A DNA stretch of 24,135 nt from IMG/VR virus record IMGVR_UViG_3300005253_003501, positions 1-24,135 of that record. One strand, 5' to 3'. The notes beneath the pieces were generated by a model that searched no databases, was not told the origin of the DNA, and saw nothing but the letters and a program-made list of their open reading frames with translations. Origin of the DNA: a virus. Both the position numbers and the translations under genes were made by a program. The stretch's first letter is position 1; each line of letters begins with the position of its first letter. This document shows positions 16,303-23,889 of the stretch, piece after piece.

Positions 16303-17680
16303 ATGGACAGTCTTCAGGGTCTAAAATTAACGGTATCGATATCACTTTCCATGTTCCTGGTTTATATTGTCCGTCAACTGCAAGCTCCCAATCAAATTCT
16401 GCTGTATTCCAACGAAATTGCTTTCCTGTAAAAGTGTTTGTAATTATTTCGGTAGAAGTAGCAGCACTACTATCAAAGTCTACAACCCAATCAGCTCCAT
16501 CAAATTCAATAATATCGTTGACATTAGCAATAATAGTTCCCCACGGAACAGTAGGACTTGCTATATCTTCTGCTAAAAGATATCTTTGTCCAGTATCGGC
16601 AGTCGGTAATCCAACATCAGGGCCGGCAGTCATTGGATTTACAATTGCATCGATAGGATCTAATGTATCTACCGGCAAAGTAGCAAGATTTATATCCCAA
16701 TCTAAAATATTTGGTGCGGCAGTAAAAGAAATTTTTCCCGTCACGCCGTCTGGATCTCCAAATTTTCTTTTAACAATAATTTGTGAAGAATCCTCAACGA
16801 AATCTGAAAATCGTAATAACAAGGCTTCCCAAGAAAATACATCGCCGTTTTCGTCAAGCTCAACGCCACCTTCACCAAGAAGTGTTATTTCATTTCCTTC
16901 TACACTAATAACATGATTTCCGGGAGTAATGATTATTTGTGCTAATAAATCACCTTGTTCCCAAGAATAATCACTGTCATCTTCTGGCAGTTCAGCAACG
17001 GATCTCATATTTTTAATGATAGTTTCTATAGCTTTTCTTTTTGTAACTTCTGCAGGAGGATTAATCCAATATGGAATCAAAAATTGCATACTTGCAACGT
17101 CAATTTGTTCATCTGTTCCAAATGGAACAGTTTTACTTGACCAGGTTATCGCATCTTGCATTTCAGCAAATGTAATAGCAGTCCAATCTAATGGATTATC
17201 GCTTGTTTGAAGGTCAATGGACGGATTGAAAAGCATCATAATCTGCTCCATAATTTGCATCTTTTGATCTTGATTACTTGTCCATATATCTAACTGAAAT
17301 GTAAAGTTATAAGGAACAGGCATAATCCTTTTAACAGTAAAGCGATCTCCTAACTCTCCTGTATATTTTCCTTCTTCAAAATTAAATTCGCGCTCATCGA
17401 CTAAATCTGTTCTAACAAGAGTTTGACTTTGTCTTCGATCCGGAGCCATATTAACGGATGTAATATGGACGCTCATAAAAGGGGTAGAAAGCATTTTATT
17501 TTCGCTGTTTAATCTAAGAATCTGACTAACCATTCTTGATGGTTCGCCCCATCTTACTGGAACTTGTCTAATCTGTCTTTCACCTGATGAATCTAGTCCT
17601 GTTTGAACTACAAAACCTCCAAACATTCTAATTGTTTGAAGTATCAATCTTCTTATCTGTTCATCATAAAAAAAGTCCAT
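16301..17680 (-). CDS. 15: Tail sheath stabiliser and completion protein, T4 gp15-like, with C-terminal extension
   Basis: Gp15 forms the tail terminator ring that joins the sheath and the neck. The N-terminal 235 residues follow the T4 family: MDFFYDEQIRRLILQTIRMF, ERQIRQVPVRWGEPSRMVSQ, MSVHITSVNMAPDRRQSQT, KRIMPVPYNFTFQLDIWTSN with QIMEQIMMLFNPSID, then MQFLIPYWINPPAEV. T4 gp15 has 272 residues and this one has 459. The extra part includes a repeat-like module at about 355-405 (DTGQRYLLAEDIA, then WGTIIANVNDIIEFDGADWVVDFD), similar to DUF2793-type decoration domains and to modules in the sheath and gp14. It ends over a late promoter for the sheath. Confidence 0.9.
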   Translation of the reverse strand: MDFFYDEQIRRLILQTIRMFGGFVVQTGLDSSGERQIRQVPVRWGEPSRMVSQILRLNSENKMLSTPFMSVHITSVNMAPDRRQSQTLVRTDLVDEREFNFEEGKYTGELGDRFTVKRIMPVPYNFTFQLDIWTSNQDQKMQIMEQIMMLFNPSIDLQTSDNPLDWTAITFAEMQDAITWSSKTVPFGTDEQIDVASMQFLIPYWINPPAEVTKRKAIETIIKNMRSVAELPEDDSDYSWEQGDLLAQIIITPGNHVISVEGNEITLLGEGGVELDENGDVFSWEALLLRFSDFVEDSSQIIVKRKFGDPDGVTGKISFTAAPNILDWDINLATLPVDTLDPIDAIVNPMTAGPDVGLPTADTGQRYLLAEDIASPTVPWGTIIANVNDIIEFDGADWVVDFDSSAATSTEIITNTFTGKQFRWNTAEFDWELAVDGQYKPGTWKVISIPLILDPEDCP

Positions 17681-17738
17681 AGAATATCTTCTCCTATATA
17701 CTATTTAATGATTATGTGCTGTTAAAATAGAAAGAAAT

Positions 17739-18851
17739 CTATTCTATATCGGGTTTTGGATGATTTCTATGTGGAATTATTTTACTAACACTAACTTTGC
17801 TATCGATTATTCCACCAGAGGTTCTAGTTTTACCTCTGTTGTTAATAAATCTTTCTAATGTTCTGTTTGCTGTCTGCCATTTCTTGCGGAAATCAACTTC
17901 TTTACGTAGCCATTTTGGGCCTTCTCTTTTGTATAGGACATTTGGCTCAAAATCCGTTCTCAGAAACCAAGCTCCTTCGGGCGGATTATCTGGAAACTCT
18001 GTTCCTGAACCTAATAGTGTTGCGCCATTTGGTGGTTCTCCGTCTGTCATAAACAGATATGGAAGTCCGCTTTCATTTTCTTCAAAAACATATAAATGTG
18101 TGTGTTCAAGATTGCGATTTGGAACTTGTCTTTCCGCTTCAGCAATAACCGACTCGCTAATATTCAGCTCATCAGCAAATGTGCTAACCAAATCTCGTAA
18201 TGTTGTTCCTGGATCATCGGGATCTACTAATCCGCTGTCATTAAATGATGCAGCATTTTTATTAAGTATTTCATTGTATTCCTGACTATCTGTAAGTGGG
18301 CTTACTTTAACTCTCCAGATATGTGGAAACCAAGTTGGACTAAATCCTTCTGAGGCACGATTTGCGTCTTCGATTTTATAAAGCTTTGGAATCACTGGGC
18401 CGAAATCTTCGTCTGGATCTTGACTCAACAATGTATCATCTAAGAGATGCGGGAGCTCAATAACGTCGCCGGACATCAACTTTCTGCCCATAATATCAAT
18501 CATATCATTAATATGAAAAGAAACGAACAATGTATCAGCACTTAGAAAAAGACCAAACTGACTTAAATCAAAATCATTATCTTGGACATTATAAACGCCA
18601 CGAAGTTCGTAAATGTCATTATCATATTTTCTATCTCTATTTTCTAAAAGTAATAAATCTTGAATAGTAGTCTCGAGTGGATCAATAATAGTTGGCTGTG
18701 TTAAGTCGTCACTTTCACCTTGTTTAATTGGACCTATATATTTGTGAATAAGAAAAGCGGTGCCGCCAATACGAAACATTTCTGCAATGGTTCGATCGAA
18801 AAATTTCCAGTCATTTTGTTTTTTCTTATTCCAGAATGATAAACGTGGCAT
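17739..18851 (-). CDS. 14: Neck protein, T4 gp14-like
   Basis: Gp14 and gp13 close the packaged head and form the tail-docking neck. The family text is clear in FFDRTIAEMFRIGGTAFLIHKY, FGLFLSADTLFVSFHINDM, GRKLMSGDVIELPHLLDD and PKLYKIEDANRASEGFSPTW with FPHIWRVKVSPLTDSQEYNE. It has 370 residues (T4 gp14 has 256). The extra C-terminal part carries the module FPDNPPEGAWFLRTDFEPN with LYKREGPKWLR (about 288-322), resembling modules in the sheath and gp15. The gene starts two bases after the stop of the acidic 168-residue gene and is followed by gp15 after 58 bases. The last residues are basic with an HPKPDIE end. Confidence 0.9.
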   Translation of the reverse strand: MPRLSFWNKKKQNDWKFFDRTIAEMFRIGGTAFLIHKYIGPIKQGESDDLTQPTIIDPLETTIQDLLLLENRDRKYDNDIYELRGVYNVQDNDFDLSQFGLFLSADTLFVSFHINDMIDIMGRKLMSGDVIELPHLLDDTLLSQDPDEDFGPVIPKLYKIEDANRASEGFSPTWFPHIWRVKVSPLTDSQEYNEILNKNAASFNDSGLVDPDDPGTTLRDLVSTFADELNISESVIAEAERQVPNRNLEHTHLYVFEENESGLPYLFMTDGEPPNGATLLGSGTEFPDNPPEGAWFLRTDFEPNVLYKREGPKWLRKEVDFRKKWQTANRTLERFINNRGKTRTSGGIIDSKVSVSKIIPHRNHPKPDIE

Positions 18852-18853
18852 AG

Positions 18854-19360
18854 TTATCCTTCAAAAATTATTGCTTCGTCAGCAGCTTCATTTGGGAGCT
18901 TATCTTCTTTCCAGGCTTCTTCCCAGAGATATTCAAAATCCATACTTTCTCTATCGTAGTTTATAAGCAAATATCTATCTACTTTTTCCATAAAAATTGT
19001 AAATTCGTCTTCAAATTCTTCGTCAAAATTTTCAAACAATTCATCTAAATCGTTTTCTTCAAATTCCGTTAAAACCATTTCTCCAGAACGTATCATTTTA
19101 GTCATATCATATTTGGACAAATAATCAACATCATCAGATTCGTGTTCACGCAATCCATGCTCGATTTGCCAATGATCATCTTTTTCGCTAATAATTTTTG
19201 CCCAACGAATACCTTCTTCGAAAACATACGTTTGGCCTATTTCCGCGCCAGCCGTAGAAATACCTAAATCAATGATTTGATTTTCAGTAATACTTTCTTT
19301 GGAAAGATTTCCTTGAAGTATATTTAGATATTCTTGTATATCGCCTGCGCTTTCTGACAT
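18854..19360 (-). CDS. Acidic hypothetical protein between gp13 and gp14 (168 aa)
   Basis: I do not recognise this protein. Residues from about 20 to 90 look like a small beta domain (IIDLGISTAGAEIGQTYVFEEG, then IRWAKIISEKDDHWQIEHG). Residues 100-140 are extremely acidic (TEFEENDLDELFENFDEEFEDEF), and the C-terminus is helical and acidic. The ATG at 19360 is preferred over a TTG at 19399 because AGGT lies six bases before it and the TTG overlaps the gp13 end without a ribosome-binding site. Position inside the neck operon suggests a neck, head-completion or chaperone-like role. The acidic patch could be a DNA mimic or an assembly partner; neither is shown. Confidence 0.7.
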   Translation of the reverse strand: MSESAGDIQEYLNILQGNLSKESITENQIIDLGISTAGAEIGQTYVFEEGIRWAKIISEKDDHWQIEHGLREHESDDVDYLSKYDMTKMIRSGEMVLTEFEENDLDELFENFDEEFEDEFTIFMEKVDRYLLINYDRESMDFEYLWEEAWKEDKLPNEAADEAIIFEG

Positions 19361-19391
19361 TATATTACCTAAGTTGTTGTTTTTATTTGAT

Positions 19392-20129
19392 TTATCCAAT
19401 TAAAAAACCTAATGGCTCTCCGCCAGCACCATAATTCATCAACACATCTTCAAGACGTTCGATATCGGCCATTCCTTCAGATTTAATTTCGGAGCCATTT
19501 AGTGTTGTGCCGCCCTGTGGTCCAACGATCTGTGAGTATTTTCCTCGTCCCTCTCCAAGAAGAACTTTTCCACGAGCTACACAGTAATCAACAATCCAAC
19601 TTTTTGCGTATAAGTCCTCAATCAATTCGTCATCTGTTTTAAAGAAGTAAGACCAGAGAAGAACAGTCTCCGATCCACGAACATGCCTAACAATAGTAAG
19701 TTTTTTTGAATTTGTATCCCACGCAAACATAACGTGCTCTCCGAAAAGGGTTCCGATTAACTCTTGATATTCTGTAAACAATCTAAATGTTGCGAGGCCA
19801 CCTTGGCGTCCTGCTTCCAACAAATAAAAGTTTGTAAATGCAGCATTGAACGGATCAAAAGTGACACCTCCCTGCGTTCTTCCTAATCCTCGCCTAAAGA
19901 TTTCTCTAACTTCTACGATTTCTCTTGGAAGTGTATATTCAAACTTGTCTTCTTGAAGTTCTAAGAAAAAATAACCTTCTTCAACGCTATTTGAATCTCT
20001 ATTACGATACATATCAAGCGTTGTTTGGATGATTTCTTCGATATCTTCTGGATCAAATTCCAGATCGATGATTCTTCCAGCTAATCTTGTTATGATTCTG
20101 TTTGCAAGATTTTGTCGGGTTTCACTCAT
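19392..20129 (-). CDS. 13: Neck protein, T4 gp13-like
   Basis: This is a head-completion and neck protein that binds the portal vertex with gp14. It has 245 residues (T4 gp13 has 309). Family pattern: TRLAGRIIDLEFDPEDIEEI, QTTLDMYRNRDSNSVEEGYF, FLELQEDKFEYTLPREIVEV with REIFRRGLGR, then LWSYFFKTDDELIEDLYAKS and WIVDYCVARGKVLLGEGRGK, and a Gly-rich C-terminus (MNYGAGGEPLGFLIG). A GATAAATA late promoter lies 30 bases upstream of the ATG, so this gene opens the neck and tail cluster. Confidence 0.9.
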   Translation of the reverse strand: MSETRQNLANRIITRLAGRIIDLEFDPEDIEEIIQTTLDMYRNRDSNSVEEGYFFLELQEDKFEYTLPREIVEVREIFRRGLGRTQGGVTFDPFNAAFTNFYLLEAGRQGGLATFRLFTEYQELIGTLFGEHVMFAWDTNSKKLTIVRHVRGSETVLLWSYFFKTDDELIEDLYAKSWIVDYCVARGKVLLGEGRGKYSQIVGPQGGTTLNGSEIKSEGMADIERLEDVLMNYGAGGEPLGFLIG

Positions 20130-20158
20130 AAAAATACTCCGATAAATGTGAACAACAC

Positions 20159-20166
20159 TATTTATC
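20159..20166 (-). promoter_or_regulatory. T4-type late promoter GATAAATA before gp13
   Basis: GATAAATA on the minus strand lies 30 bases upstream of the gp13 ATG. It is the presumed start of the neck and tail transcript. Confidence 0.65.
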
Positions 20167-20194
20167 GAAGTGGAAAGAATATTAAACTATAGTA

Positions 20195-20914
20195 TTACTG
20201 ATTATACATTTCTTCTATAAAGGCTTTTCCAAAATCATTTAGAGCGCGGGTTCCAACCGCAGCATATATTCCTTGTGGTTTTTCAATAGGCCACGAATTA
20301 TTCTCTCTTGAAACCCAATGATGCGCGTGCGGATTCCAATGAAGAATCTGTTCATTTTCTTGATCGCAAAAAGTAAAATTGTATGGGGGAAACCATTTTG
20401 AAGGATTGGCAGAAAAACTATCTTCTATTGACGGTTCATATGTTTCTTTATCTTTGTGCCATCGATCCATAAACATATGACAGGCCCATGCTGTGCCGCC
20501 GTTAACTCCCATAGTATCCTTATATTTTTTTGGATACATTTTCCCATCTGAATATTCTTTAATAACAGCTTTATGATTAAGAGTGCCGACAACAAATATG
20601 GAATCAATATATTTTACTTGATACCAGTTGCGGCGGAGAAGATTCATAATCCACGGTTTGGAATAGGGAAGACTACGTTTGAGAGTTTTATTTGCTTCTT
20701 TCAAATATTCGTCTGCTTCTTCAAGTTCTTCTTGAGTAAGCTTATAGGTAAATTCCGGATGAAAGGACTTATGACCTTCGAATGACCAATGAACTACTTG
20801 ATGTCCTGCATTATTAGCAGCAATGCCCCATGCTGTGTCGGCGCCTTTTGCGCCTCCACTCAACATTACATCGACATCAAGCTTGTCGAGAAAAGGAACA
20901 TTCTCAGGTATCAT
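20195..20914 (-). CDS. SLOG-like (DprA/LOG-superfamily) protein, possibly circularly permuted
   Basis: The N-terminus has the phosphate-binding loop of the SLOG superfamily (LSGGAKGADTAWG, 18-30), usually preceded by a first strand and helix and a 'VxGSR' motif. Here that N-terminal piece is missing: an in-frame TAA lies just before the ATG. A strand-helix segment GIYAAVGTRALNDFGKAFIE (215-234) that looks like it stands at the C-terminus. A second glycine motif, VNGGTAWACHM (137-147), may be the counterpart of the LOG-type GG-GT loop. The middle contains a charged helical insert (QEELEEADEYLKEAN) and the C-terminal half is rich in Trp and His (HWNPHAHHW). SLOG domains bind or process nucleotide-derived ligands and occur in cytokinin-activating enzymes, DprA and defence proteins. 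It lies 22 bases after a GNAT gene and shares its promoter. The substrate is unknown. Confidence 0.62.
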   Translation of the reverse strand: MIPENVPFLDKLDVDVMLSGGAKGADTAWGIAANNAGHQVVHWSFEGHKSFHPEFTYKLTQEELEEADEYLKEANKTLKRSLPYSKPWIMNLLRRNWYQVKYIDSIFVVGTLNHKAVIKEYSDGKMYPKKYKDTMGVNGGTAWACHMFMDRWHKDKETYEPSIEDSFSANPSKWFPPYNFTFCDQENEQILHWNPHAHHWVSRENNSWPIEKPQGIYAAVGTRALNDFGKAFIEEMYNQ

Positions 20915-20936
20915 ATTTTAATAACCCCAATCTTCT

Positions 20937-21329
20937 TCAACTATAATCAACAGCAGCTCGCCATTGTTGAAAAAATTTCGCACTACCTTCTATTCCCCGT
21001 TCATATCGAAATCCAGGTTTCTTGCCCATCATTCGTTTAACCATTTTTGTGCCGATACCAAGCCTACGATATTTCTTACGCACAAATACGCTTATATATG
21101 GATTTTTATAACGATACCAACGTTGTGAAATACAAACACCGATAGGCACGTTATCCATATAAGCAACTACAATGGAAACAATATAATCTTCATTATCATC
21201 TAAATCTTTTATTTGACGAAGATACATAGACATGCGCCATCCAGGAATAAAGAGTTTCGCTGACAGAGCCCCAGAAGCAAGCATAGCCATTTTAACCTTT
21301 GTGGATGCTTTCTTTAATATTAGTGTCAT
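20937..21329 (-). CDS. GNAT-family N-acetyltransferase
   Basis: The 130 residues form a compact GNAT domain. The strands DYIVSIVVAYMDNVPIGVCI are followed by the acetyl-CoA-binding motif A, YISVFVRKKYRRLGIGTKMV (79-98), with the R-R-L-G-I-G pyrophosphate loop. The end (EGSAKFFQQWRAAVDYS) fits the motif B region. The N-terminus is basic. The substrate cannot be told; GNATs acetylate proteins, small amines or toxins. A sigma70-type promoter (TTGACG-N16-TATAAT) lies directly upstream and AGGAGA precedes the ATG, so this gene starts a two-gene unit with the SLOG-like gene. Confidence 0.8.
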   Translation of the reverse strand: MTLILKKASTKVKMAMLASGALSAKLFIPGWRMSMYLRQIKDLDDNEDYIVSIVVAYMDNVPIGVCISQRWYRYKNPYISVFVRKKYRRLGIGTKMVKRMMGKKPGFRYERGIEGSAKFFQQWRAAVDYS

Positions 21330-21357
21330 TTAATATCTCCTGCAACTATAACACTAT

Positions 21358-21385
21358 ATTATAGCACAGATTTAACTCTCGTCAA
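21358..21385 (-). promoter_or_regulatory. Sigma70-type promoter for the GNAT/SLOG cassette
   Basis: On the minus strand TTGACG (-35, 21380-21385) and TATAAT (-10, 21358-21363) are separated by 16 bases. The gene's ribosome-binding site and ATG follow within about 30 bases. This differs from the ATAAATA elements of the nearby virion genes, implying early or host-polymerase-only expression. Confidence 0.8.
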
Positions 21386-21391
21386 GTCCGA

Positions 21392-22069
21392 TTAAACCTT
21401 CAATGTATACTGCGTATCCGCATCTGTGAACTTCTCTACTAACTCTCTAACTCTAAGTTCAAGATCTTCAACAGTTCCGTTGTTTTCTATAACTTCGTCG
21501 ACAGTGTGACCAATCCAAGCGGTTTCGCTTTCGTGTGGTATTGAGTTACAAGATTTCATTACTTCGATTTCTCTAAGATCATCTTCGTCACAAAGTCCGC
21601 GATTAAAGAAGTTCATTAGTTGATAAAAATGAGGTTCAGGGCCTCTTTTAACGCGCAACACAACACCATTATTATCACGGATCATATCAATCTCATTAGG
21701 AAAACGACAATCCGTAATAACTGTATGTGGCTTTCCTGCATCGAGCCATCGTTTTTCTACAGTAGAAACCCAGATATCTTCACCGAGAACATGGCGACAT
21801 CCTTCGGTTCCAAGTAACTGTAATCCCATTCTTGGAGTAAAGTTCTTGATATCAAGACGCAGCGACCAAAATCTATCTGTTTGTTCTCTCTGAAATCTGC
21901 TCTCTGGCGTAGCGCCTTCAAGCATCTCTCTATCCCATCCAAATATAGTTGATGCAGCACCTTTCAAGCTTTTAGCGAAGCTGTCTGTTTTGAAATTATG
22001 ATTATTAACCATAAATTCGCCCACGGTTCCTTTACCGCAGTTCATAAAACCTACTACGCCAACTAGCAT
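21392..22069 (-). CDS. 1: Deoxynucleoside monophosphate kinase, T4 gp1-like
   Basis: The enzyme phosphorylates dNMPs to dNDPs for phage DNA synthesis. It has 225 residues (T4 gp1 has 241). The P-loop GFMNCGKGT (7-15) is near the N-terminus, followed by FKTDSFAKSLKGAASTIFGW, which matches the T4 'YQLAGPIKDAL...G' segment. The central GLQLLGTEGCRHVLGEDIWV corresponds to T4 'LMQALGTDL......YWV', and HTVITDCRFPNEIDMIRDNN corresponds to 'YYIVPDTRQDHEMDAAR' with the conserved D-R pair. The end HESETAWIGHTVDEVIENNG matches the family 'H.TE....... I.NDG'. AAGGAG precedes the ATG, 12 bases after the neighbouring gene, so the two form an operon from the divergent promoter. Confidence 0.86.
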   Translation of the reverse strand: MLVGVVGFMNCGKGTVGEFMVNNHNFKTDSFAKSLKGAASTIFGWDREMLEGATPESRFQREQTDRFWSLRLDIKNFTPRMGLQLLGTEGCRHVLGEDIWVSTVEKRWLDAGKPHTVITDCRFPNEIDMIRDNNGVVLRVKRGPEPHFYQLMNFFNRGLCDEDDLREIEVMKSCNSIPHESETAWIGHTVDEVIENNGTVEDLELRVRELVEKFTDADTQYTLKV

Positions 22070-22081
22070 TTTATGGGCTCC

Positions 22082-22603
22082 TTATTTGTTGTCTTTTTCT
22101 GCCTTTAACAGTCGTTTGATATCGTCAATGTTAAAATAATGTGCATAACCGCCTTCCAGTTCGGCGATACTAGCATCTTCAGCAAACACCATTTTGCGAT
22201 ACATAGCATATGCATCAGCATCTTGCTTTCTAGCAAACGCAGCCGTGTTGTTATAGCTGTTAGGAACGATATTAAAATCTCTAAGACTTAAAGCAGATTT
22301 CTTATCATTATATCCGTAACAAATATATTTTTGATCATCCTCAAATGATAAATCTACATCTTCTGTTACTGGATTACCTCGATGATCCTCAACTCTCCCT
22401 ACTTCCCACGTAAGGGTAAAACTTGTTCCTATATCTTGATCTTTGCCAAATGGCGATGTCACGAGATATATAGTTTGACCAGTTAGCTTTAAAAGCTCAC
22501 GAGGATCTGTAATTCTGCCTGGCTGATTTCCTAACCGTTTATTAACAAACTCAACACGTTGTTCAAACGTTAGATCGGAAAAATCTTTATCAGTATCTGT
22601 CAT
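22082..22603 (-). CDS. Hypothetical protein, 173 aa
   Basis: The function is not recognised. The N-terminus (FSDLTFEQRVEFVNKRLGN) is helical. A probable beta-rich domain follows (LLKLTGQTIYLVTSPFG, then TSFTLTWEVGRVEDHRGN, then QKYICYGYNDKKSALSLRDF). The segment AFARKQDADAYAMYRKMV is a helix of the kind found at the end of small phage proteins. No catalytic motif or membrane segment is visible. It is the first gene of the left-going early unit, with GGTGGAG before its ATG and a sigma70-like promoter upstream, and it is followed by the dNMP kinase. Confidence 0.8.
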   Translation of the reverse strand: MTDTDKDFSDLTFEQRVEFVNKRLGNQPGRITDPRELLKLTGQTIYLVTSPFGKDQDIGTSFTLTWEVGRVEDHRGNPVTEDVDLSFEDDQKYICYGYNDKKSALSLRDFNIVPNSYNNTAAFARKQDADAYAMYRKMVFAEDASIAELEGGYAHYFNIDDIKRLLKAEKDNK

Positions 22604-22650
22604 TGTTTTGCTCCACCTGTGTTATTTCTTAACGCTTAGTTAATATAGTT

Positions 22651-22679
22651 AATATATCGAAAAACTGCGAAAAAATCAA
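22651..22679 (-). promoter_or_regulatory. Leftward sigma70-type promoter in the divergent region
   Basis: On the minus strand TTGATT (22674-22679) and TATATT (22651-22656) are separated by exactly 17 bases. The first leftward ATG is at 22603. Confidence 0.65.
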
Positions 22680-22694
22680 TAATAAAATAACTAG

Positions 22695-22725
22695 TTGACA
22701 GATTTGAGAAATATGCTATTATAAT
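22695..22725 (+). promoter_or_regulatory. Rightward sigma70-type promoter in the divergent region
   Basis: TTGACA (22695-22700) is followed by TATTAT at 22717-22722 (16-base spacer) and an overlapping TATAAT at 22720-22725 (19-base spacer). The plus-strand ATG at 22764 follows, with AAGGAT as ribosome-binding site. Confidence 0.8.
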
Positions 22726-22763
22726 AGTACAAAGATCAGTTTAATCACGAAGGATCTGCACCA

Positions 22764-23885
22764 ATGGTTTCATTAAAAGTCAAGCGTTTAGAAGACGATA
22801 TCGAAGCCCGTGTTGATTGGGACCAGTTTGGTCCTGACGATCCAAATTATGACAAATTTATGAGAATTTGTCGAGATCATTTTCACGAGACTTACAAAGG
22901 AAATGGCGCGGCTCGTCTTGTTCTGTTCAAAAATGAGACCATTAAGTGGTACAAAAAGGAGAAACCCCAACTCGTTGAGAATCTTACACTGGTTGAAGAT
23001 TGGAGATTTTTGAGCATTGGTCAATATTATTGGTTAATGAATAAAGGTGCTATGCTTAGCCCTGATACATTCCGATGGGTCTCTGAAAAAATGACGGAGA
23101 TTGAAAATATTGGCTGCAAACTAGCCGAAGAAGATACGAAAAAAGAACCTGTTGTGGTTAAAAAAGAGACAACTCCTGAAGAATTGGGGAGATGGCTTGC
23201 GAGCGATCTTGAAGAACTGATTCTTACCGGCGAATATAAGGAAAATACCGATACAGCATACGACCTGTTAAGGGAGAATACTCCTAAACCCATTGTAATG
23301 CGTTGCTGTATCGAGCATCTTAAACTTCTTGTTAACGAACACCAGGATTATACTGCTAGCGAGGTTAAAGAAGGCTTTGGCGATAGGGAAAAGTGGTCTT
23401 ATTATTTGACACAATATTCTTCGCTACTGCGTCTTGCTGAGACATATTTCCAAAATGCCAAAACTGTTCGGAAATCTAGGAGGCCGCGCAAATCTCGAGT
23501 AGGCAAAGCTGCTAGACTTGCGAAAGTAGCAGAAAAGGTCTCGTTTAATAGACAGGATACCAAGCTGAAACTGGTTAGCGTCGATCCAGCACAGATTATT
23601 GGCTCGAGAGGTGTGCTAGTTTATAACACCAAAACTAGAAAGATCGGTGTTTATTACGCTAAAGACTCCGAGGGTCTACAGATTCGTGGCACAACCATCC
23701 ACAACTACGACGAAGAGAAAAGCACACATAAAACGCTTCGAAATCCAGAGAAGCAGATCGAAGGATTTCGCGATAAGACTGTGAAACGTTGCGAAATCAT
23801 CCTGCGCGACTATATCAAGGCTGTTGCGAAAGGAATGAATGGTCGTCTAAACGAAAATACGATCATTATGAAGACCTGGAAATAA
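22764..23885 (+). CDS. Conserved T4-like (cyanophage-type) protein of unknown function, 373 aa
   Basis: I recognise the layout from uncharacterised proteins of marine T4-like phages but know no function. The N-terminus has VDWDQFGPDDPNYDKFMRIC and RDHFHETYKGN. A middle segment, LASDLEELILTGEY, is helical, followed by WSYYLTQYSSLLRLAETYF. A very basic linker (VRKSRRPRKSRVGKAARLAK, about 235-255) precedes a small beta domain (LKLVSVDPAQIIGSRGVLVY, KTRKIGVYYAKDSEGLQIRG, TTIHNYDEEKSTHKTLRNP) and ends in NGRLNENTIIMKTWK. The basic middle suggests nucleic-acid contact. It is expressed from the rightward early-type promoter, away from the virion genes. Confidence 0.75.
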   Translation: MVSLKVKRLEDDIEARVDWDQFGPDDPNYDKFMRICRDHFHETYKGNGAARLVLFKNETIKWYKKEKPQLVENLTLVEDWRFLSIGQYYWLMNKGAMLSPDTFRWVSEKMTEIENIGCKLAEEDTKKEPVVVKKETTPEELGRWLASDLEELILTGEYKENTDTAYDLLRENTPKPIVMRCCIEHLKLLVNEHQDYTASEVKEGFGDREKWSYYLTQYSSLLRLAETYFQNAKTVRKSRRPRKSRVGKAARLAKVAEKVSFNRQDTKLKLVSVDPAQIIGSRGVLVYNTKTRKIGVYYAKDSEGLQIRGTTIHNYDEEKSTHKTLRNPEKQIEGFRDKTVKRCEIILRDYIKAVAKGMNGRLNENTIIMKTWK

Positions 23886-23889
23886 GAAT

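Noticed and set aside
17726-17743. AATAGA...TCTATT hairpin between gp14 and gp15
   Set aside because: It is a six-pair A/U-only stem overlapping the gp14 stop with a short T run, too weak to call a terminator.
21350-21364. Short CTATAA/TTATAG inverted repeat before the GNAT gene
   Set aside because: It is explained by the TATAAT -10 box in AT-rich DNA, with no U tract or conserved operator form visible.
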